In this document: one piece after another, positions 59,873 to 64,000 of the stretch
Layout: each line of letters opens with the position of its first letter
Position numbering within the stretch: the first letter of the stretch is position 1
Source: Planctomycetaceae bacterium
Lineage (GTDB): Bacteria > Planctomycetota > Phycisphaerae > Phycisphaerales > SM1A02
Direction: 5' to 3'
NCBI GenBank assembly: GCA_947474065.1
Contig: CANJHD010000006.1
Location: 1 to 64,000, forward strand
Length of the DNA: 64,000 nt
The notes under the pieces: generated by a model
Told to the model about the DNA's origin: nothing
The model's input: the letters and a program-made list of their open reading frames with translations, nothing else
Databases searched by the model: none
Position numbers and translations under genes: made by a program

Positions 59873-62356
59873 ATGAACATCCGCTCTCACCGTTCCACCG
59901 TTCGGCTCGCCTGCGCCAGCCTCGCCTTCCTGACCGCAAGTGCCGTTGGGCTTGCCGCAGATGACATTGCGCGCCACTTTGGATTCCTCCCACTCGAGGT
60001 ACTGAAGGTGGATCCCAAGGCGGGTCCGTTCGTCGTTGCAGACATGAACGGCGATGGCCTCGAAGACCTGTTGGTGGTGGACAATTTCAAGAACCGCATC
60101 GACGTGAACTTTCAGAAGAAGGGCGCGAAGGAAACCGATGAAGCTCCTGCCGTGCGCGGCGTCAATGAGTTCCCGGAGCACTGGCGCTACAAGCGTGAAA
60201 GTGTCACTGTCGATCGCGAAGTAGAAGCCGTAGTCGCCTGCGACTGGGACCATGATGGCCTGATGGACATGATCTACGCCGGCAACAGCCCGCCGGGAGT
60301 GGTGTTCGTGCGCCAAACCGAGCCGGGGCAGTTCAAGGTGGCCCGCAAGCAGACCATTCGAAACCTCGGATCGAATCCAAACGCTCTCGCTGTTGCCAAC
60401 CTCATTGGTGACGGCGCCACGGAATTGATCAGCATTGTTGACGGCAAGATTTCCATTTGGCCGCTCGACAAAGAGACCACCGGCGCTCCCACCGAACTGA
60501 GTGCTGGTGGCGCGCGTGTAGTTGCTGTGATCCTTGAAGACTTCGACGGCAACGGAACCACCGACATCATTGGTGTGGTTCCAGAAGATCCATCACCAGT
60601 GCGTGCATGGTTCACCGAACGCCAAGGCGACAAGTTGTTTGTGGGTCCGCAGGTGCGCTTTGAGATGCCCGCTGTGCGCGAAGTCTGCGCCGTGCGACTT
60701 CCAGGCGCGAAGGCTGCCCTCATTGGTGCGGTCGAACGCCCAACCAAGCGCGTCACTTTCAGTCGAGTGGGACGCGGTCGCATCGAAGGCGCAGGTACTC
60801 GAGACTCCAGTTTGGTGACATGGAGCTTTGAGGATCCGCAGAACCGCAAGCGCCGCACTGTGTTTGCAGATATCAACGCGGACGGGCTCACCGATGTCGT
60901 ATCGACCAACACACTCGCCAACGCGGTGATGACGTATCGACAAGAGAAGTCCAAAGGCCTGAGCGCTCCTGTTGCGAGCCCATCATTTGCTGACCTTGAT
61001 TCCATCGCCGTTGCACCAACGAAGGACGGCGCCATTGTGTTCAGCCTGTCTGAGAAGGAAGGCGTTGTCGGCAGGAGTGAGACAGGCAAAGATGGCACCA
61101 TCGGATTCCCCCTCGCAGTTCAGTTGGGCGCTGGGCGAACGCCGGTCGCGATCAATCTGGTTGACCTCGGCGGCGAGCGCAATTTGGCAGTGGTCGCGAA
61201 GGACGGGAAGAACTTCGTGATTGAACTCGTCCCAGTGGACATCCAAGTTGACGCCACGAAGCGCGTGACTATCAACTTGGGCGCGCAGAGTCGGTCGCCC
61301 AATGCCGTATCTGCAGTCGATGCGGACCAAGACGGACTCACGGATCTCTTGGTGTTCACGCCTGAAAAACCAATGATCATGCTGCAGGCGCAAGCGCAGG
61401 CGAAGGTTCCTGCGGAGCCATCGGCGCCGATCAGTGATGGGAAGGCCGCAGATAAGTCCACCGACAAGTCTGCGAGCAAGTCTCTTGATAAGGACAAGGC
61501 TGCCGATACCACCCCTGCTCCCTTCAAAGTGCTTGAATCCAAGGACATGGGCCAATTCGGCCTCGTTCAAGCAGCCACTGGCGACAACACGCTGATTGCC
61601 GATGTTGACGGCAATGGCAAGGGCGAACTCCTTGTCGCTGACCGCAACTACGTGCGCGCCCTGCGCTATGAACCAAAGCCCGCGAACGGCGCAAGCCCAG
61701 GCTGGCAGGTTGTGACGCAGATGAACGCTAAGAATCCAGACGCGAAGTTGGTCACACTCACATCACTCGGCGATCGCCTGGTTGCTGGTGACCGTGACGG
61801 TGCGCGCGCAATTATCTTTGGCGCTGGCAAAAGTTCAACGTGGGAGCAGTCTGAGGTCATTGAGATCCCCGGATTCAAGTTCTCGCAACTGGTTGCGGGC
61901 AAGTTTGCCGGTGATGGCAATGATGGGCTTGTTGCCGTTGGCGACGACAGCTTCGCACTGGTACGGCTCGGTGGAGAGCGCATCGTTCTTGAAAGCGTTG
62001 GCACTTGGACAAGCGATGATCCGCGTCAAGTTCCGCATGAACTCATTGTCGGCGACCTGAACGGCGACGGCTACACCGATGTTGTGGTCTTGGACGGCGG
62101 CGAGCAAATGGCCGACATTCTGACGTTCAGCCAAGCCGAGCGCTTGTTGCACGCACTGGCATTCAAGGTCTTTGAAACGCGCATGTTCAGCGGCGGCGAT
62201 CGGCAGGAATTTGAGCCAAGTATGGGCGAAATCGCTGATGTCACGGGCGATGGTCTCAATGACTTGGTGCTCCTTGCCCACGACCGGATCCTGATCTATC
62301 CGCAGGCCAAGGGTGGCGAACCTGCGACGCTGCCGGTCAAGAAACCCAAGGGCTAA
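59873..62356 (+). CDS. Secreted FG-GAP/VCBS repeat protein
   Basis: An 827-residue exported protein: signal peptide (LACASLAFLTASAVGLAAD), then beta-propeller-type repeats with calcium-loop sequences: VADMNGDGLEDLLVV, CDWDHDGLMDMIYAG, LEDFDGNGTTDIIG, FADINADGLTDVVS, VDADQDGLTDLLVF, IADVDGNGKGELLV, VGDLNGDGYTDVVV and IADVTGDGLNDLVLL. A Lys/Asp/Ser-rich linker (about residues 525-545) divides the repeats. Such propellers mediate adhesion or protein contacts outside the cell. It diverges from the protease gene, and the phosphatase gene follows 7 bases after its stop. Confidence 0.9.
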   Translation: MNIRSHRSTVRLACASLAFLTASAVGLAADDIARHFGFLPLEVLKVDPKAGPFVVADMNGDGLEDLLVVDNFKNRIDVNFQKKGAKETDEAPAVRGVNEFPEHWRYKRESVTVDREVEAVVACDWDHDGLMDMIYAGNSPPGVVFVRQTEPGQFKVARKQTIRNLGSNPNALAVANLIGDGATELISIVDGKISIWPLDKETTGAPTELSAGGARVVAVILEDFDGNGTTDIIGVVPEDPSPVRAWFTERQGDKLFVGPQVRFEMPAVREVCAVRLPGAKAALIGAVERPTKRVTFSRVGRGRIEGAGTRDSSLVTWSFEDPQNRKRRTVFADINADGLTDVVSTNTLANAVMTYRQEKSKGLSAPVASPSFADLDSIAVAPTKDGAIVFSLSEKEGVVGRSETGKDGTIGFPLAVQLGAGRTPVAINLVDLGGERNLAVVAKDGKNFVIELVPVDIQVDATKRVTINLGAQSRSPNAVSAVDADQDGLTDLLVFTPEKPMIMLQAQAQAKVPAEPSAPISDGKAADKSTDKSASKSLDKDKAADTTPAPFKVLESKDMGQFGLVQAATGDNTLIADVDGNGKGELLVADRNYVRALRYEPKPANGASPGWQVVTQMNAKNPDAKLVTLTSLGDRLVAGDRDGARAIIFGAGKSSTWEQSEVIEIPGFKFSQLVAGKFAGDGNDGLVAVGDDSFALVRLGGERIVLESVGTWTSDDPRQVPHELIVGDLNGDGYTDVVVLDGGEQMADILTFSQAERLLHALAFKVFETRMFSGGDRQEFEPSMGEIADVTGDGLNDLVLLAHDRILIYPQAKGGEPATLPVKKPKG

Positions 62357-62363
62357 CGCAAGC

Positions 62364-63662
62364 ATGTCCAACGCTGAAAGTACACGCACAGAGAAACTCC
62401 TCGACGTCTCGCGCAAGCTCGCCGCCACCGGAGATCTGCAATCGATCCTTTCGGTGGTCATTGATGCGCTCCGTGATCTGCTGCAAGCCGAGCGCGCCAC
62501 TGTGTTTGAGTTTGATCCCAAGGCGATGGAACTCTTCACACAGGTCGCTCACGGCATTGGCGATGTGGCGGGAACGCCGAATGTCATTCGGATTCCCATG
62601 TCGGCGGGCATCGCGGGCGCGGCAGCGACATCAAAGCAGATCATTAACATTGCAGACGCATACGCGGACGATCGTTTCAATCGTTCCGTTGACTTAAAGA
62701 CTGGTTACCGCACACGCACCATCTTGGCTGTGCCGCTCCTTGATCACGATGGCGCACTTGTTGGTGTAGCACAGGTCTTGAATCGGCATACCGGCACATT
62801 CACCGCGGCTGATGAATCGCTCGCGTCAGGTCTTGCAGCAAACGCCGCGGTGGCAATGAAGCGCGGTCGATTGATCGAAGATCGCATTGAACGCGAGCGC
62901 CTCGAGCGGGAAATGGATGTCGCCAAGAGCATCCAAGCAGGCACCTTTCCTACAGACATTCCACATGTTTCTGGCTGGGATATTGCCGGCGAGAGTTGCC
63001 CCGCCGAGTTCTGTGGCGGTGACGCATACGACGTGATCGCACTGGCCGGCGGGAGTATCGCTTCGCCAGACACTGAGCCAGATGAATATGTGTTTGCGAT
63101 TGCCGACGCCACTGGCCACGGCGTCGCCAGCGCGCTTTCCAGCGTGCAGATGCGCGGGATGCTCCGGCTTGGTCTCCGACTACGGCAACCGATCGTCAAG
63201 CTTGCGGAAGAAATCAACGCGCAACTCTGCGAAGATCTCCCCGACGGCCGCTTTGTCACCGCGTGGCTTGCGCGCCTTGACTGCCGGTCTGGCGACGTCC
63301 ACACTATTTCCGCCGGGCAAGGGCCAATTCTGATTTACAGCCGCGCCTCCGACACCTTCGTAACGCAGGGCGCGGACATGCCGCCGCTCGGCGTTGTGCC
63401 ACTCCCCTACTCAGAAGATGACGCACAGCGCTACACACTGGCTTCCGGCGACATTCTGGTAGCGATTACTGACGGCTTCTACGAGGCTGCAAGTCCCGAG
63501 CGCGTCTTGTTTGACGAAGAACGTATTCGTCAGATAGTCCGCAGCGCGCGCGACCAGTCATCGCGCGAAATCCTGGACGCTATCAAGCGTGAAGTGCACG
63601 CATTCACACAGCACGCGCCGCTCGAAGATGACCAAACCGGTCTGATCATCAAGCGGCTGTGA
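62364..63662 (+). CDS. GAF domain SpoIIE-type protein phosphatase
   Basis: A 432-residue cytosolic signalling protein from the ATG at 62364 (MSNAESTRTEKLLDVSRKL); the track start lies inside the previous gene. Residues about 10-175 are a GAF domain (LLQAERATVFEFDPKAMELFTQVA...AVPLLDHDGALVGVAQVLN). A linking helix leads to a PP2C/SpoIIE phosphatase (CPAEFCGGDAYDVIAL, FAIADATGHGVASALSSVQMRGMLRL, SAGQGPILIYSRA). Proteins of this kind dephosphorylate anti-anti-sigma factors in partner-switching systems. No STAS or RsbW-like partner is adjacent. Confidence 0.9.
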   Translation: MSNAESTRTEKLLDVSRKLAATGDLQSILSVVIDALRDLLQAERATVFEFDPKAMELFTQVAHGIGDVAGTPNVIRIPMSAGIAGAAATSKQIINIADAYADDRFNRSVDLKTGYRTRTILAVPLLDHDGALVGVAQVLNRHTGTFTAADESLASGLAANAAVAMKRGRLIEDRIERERLEREMDVAKSIQAGTFPTDIPHVSGWDIAGESCPAEFCGGDAYDVIALAGGSIASPDTEPDEYVFAIADATGHGVASALSSVQMRGMLRLGLRLRQPIVKLAEEINAQLCEDLPDGRFVTAWLARLDCRSGDVHTISAGQGPILIYSRASDTFVTQGADMPPLGVVPLPYSEDDAQRYTLASGDILVAITDGFYEAASPERVLFDEERIRQIVRSARDQSSREILDAIKREVHAFTQHAPLEDDQTGLIIKRL

Positions 63663-63686
63663 CCCAAACTCCGCGCGCTGCGACGA

Positions 63687-64000
63687 TTACTTCGCCCGCA
63701 ACCGCAGCACTCCATCGCGTTTATCCGCCGGGTCCGCAAGCGCCTCGCGGAATGGAACAGTGATCTTCGTTACACCAAACGCCTGTTCATGAGCGTCCCA
63801 TGCCGTGGCGCACGCCGCAAAGTCAGCCTTGGCGAAAGCCTCAACCGCTCGGCCAACACTCTCGATCCACCCTGCCTGCGGATCTTCCACAAGCATGGTG
63901 AATAGATCGATCGGGACGCTCTGCCCAACGACTACCACCCGGCCCAGTGACACGATGGGAAGCCCGCCTGAATCGTGAATCAGCGCGCGCGTCGTTCCGC
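63687..64000 (-). CDS. C-terminal part of a probable class III nucleotidyl cyclase (partial)
   Basis: The track gives 88 aa from a GTG at 63953, but the frame stays open to the window edge (GTTRALIHDSGGLPIVSLGR), so this is the 3' end of a larger gene. LGRVVVVGQSVPIDLFTMLVEDP resembles the LGxVRVKGKxEPVxVYELL segment that ends class III adenylate/guanylate cyclase domains. AVEAFAKADFAACATAWDAHEQAFG then resembles the helical repeat that often follows. The catalytic part is off the window, so the call is tentative. Confidence 0.5.
   Translation of the reverse strand, partial: GTTRALIHDSGGLPIVSLGRVVVVGQSVPIDLFTMLVEDPQAGWIESVGRAVEAFAKADFAACATAWDAHEQAFGVTKITVPFREALADPADKRDGVLRLRAK

Noticed and set aside
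1-64000. CRISPR arrays, tRNA/rRNA genes, transposases, integrases, phage genes
   Set aside because: No regularly spaced short repeats other than coding repeats, no cloverleaf-like sequence I could recognise, and no mobile-element protein in any long ORF. A tRNAscan or Infernal run would settle the RNA part.

Overview
The window looks like chromosome from a Planctomycetota bacterium, most likely class Phycisphaerae. The evidence is a DUF1501 gene coupled to a PSCyt1/DUF1549/DUF1553 gene, a pseudopilin ending in the H-X9-DG motif, exported proteins with a PAPGALALL...RRRRA sorting tail, a DUF1844 protein, a dockerin-like secreted protein, and many lipoproteins and exported proteins of unknown role. 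I saw no rRNA, tRNA, CRISPR array, insertion sequence or phage gene. Coding density is very high, no gap exceeds about 255 bases, and genes on the two strands alternate in short runs that often overlap by 4 bases (ATGA or GTGA).

Layout. 1-5.4 kb: a truncated membrane/coiled-coil protein, a secreted protein, then a ferrous iron operon (BFD-like ferredoxin, feoA, feoB, small Cys protein). 5.4-8.1 kb: minus-strand chain rsmD, exported terpenoid-cyclase-fold protein, ispD. 8.1-17 kb: hydrolase, H-X9-DG pseudopilin, ExbB-like protein, ispA, dxs, a glutamine amidotransferase, yraN, a SurA-like lipoprotein and a DUF1844 protein. 17-23 kb: GT-C-like membrane protein, decaprenyl-phosphate phosphoribosyltransferase-like UbiA protein, hemW, purA, uppS. 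Five isoprenoid genes (ispD, ispA, dxs, uppS, UbiA family) lie within 18 kb.

23-27.4 kb holds the most unusual gene: a 1470-residue secreted protein with a dockerin-like segment and 17 copies of a Cys-rich repeat (CC-x2-VC ... CC-x3-WD-x2-C). 27.4-35.3 kb is an SOS-type mutagenesis region, dnaE2 and imuA-imuB, interrupted by a YHS-like secreted protein and a lipoprotein. dnaE2 and imuA share a nearly identical 22-base promoter/operator element. 35.4-47.9 kb is exported and surface biology: a 1019-residue Trp/Gly/Tyr-rich protein, a 2-hydroxy-acid oxidase, a lipoprotein-type methyltransferase, two tandem PEP-CTERM-like paralogues with matching terminators, and the DUF1501/PSD1 pair. 48-64 kb: speA, an HscA-like Hsp70, two coupled lipoproteins, a short pheT, a cyclodeaminase, a membrane hydrolase, a secreted protein with a PDZ-less HtrA-like protease, an FG-GAP protein, a GAF-SpoIIE phosphatase and the tail of a probable nucleotidyl cyclase.

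A window-wide signal is a -10-like hexamer (TAnnnT) 6-10 bases before the start codon of about ten genes, which implies many leaderless transcripts; a smaller set has a leader with a Shine-Dalgarno sequence. All functional calls come from reading motifs in the translations; no database search was run.
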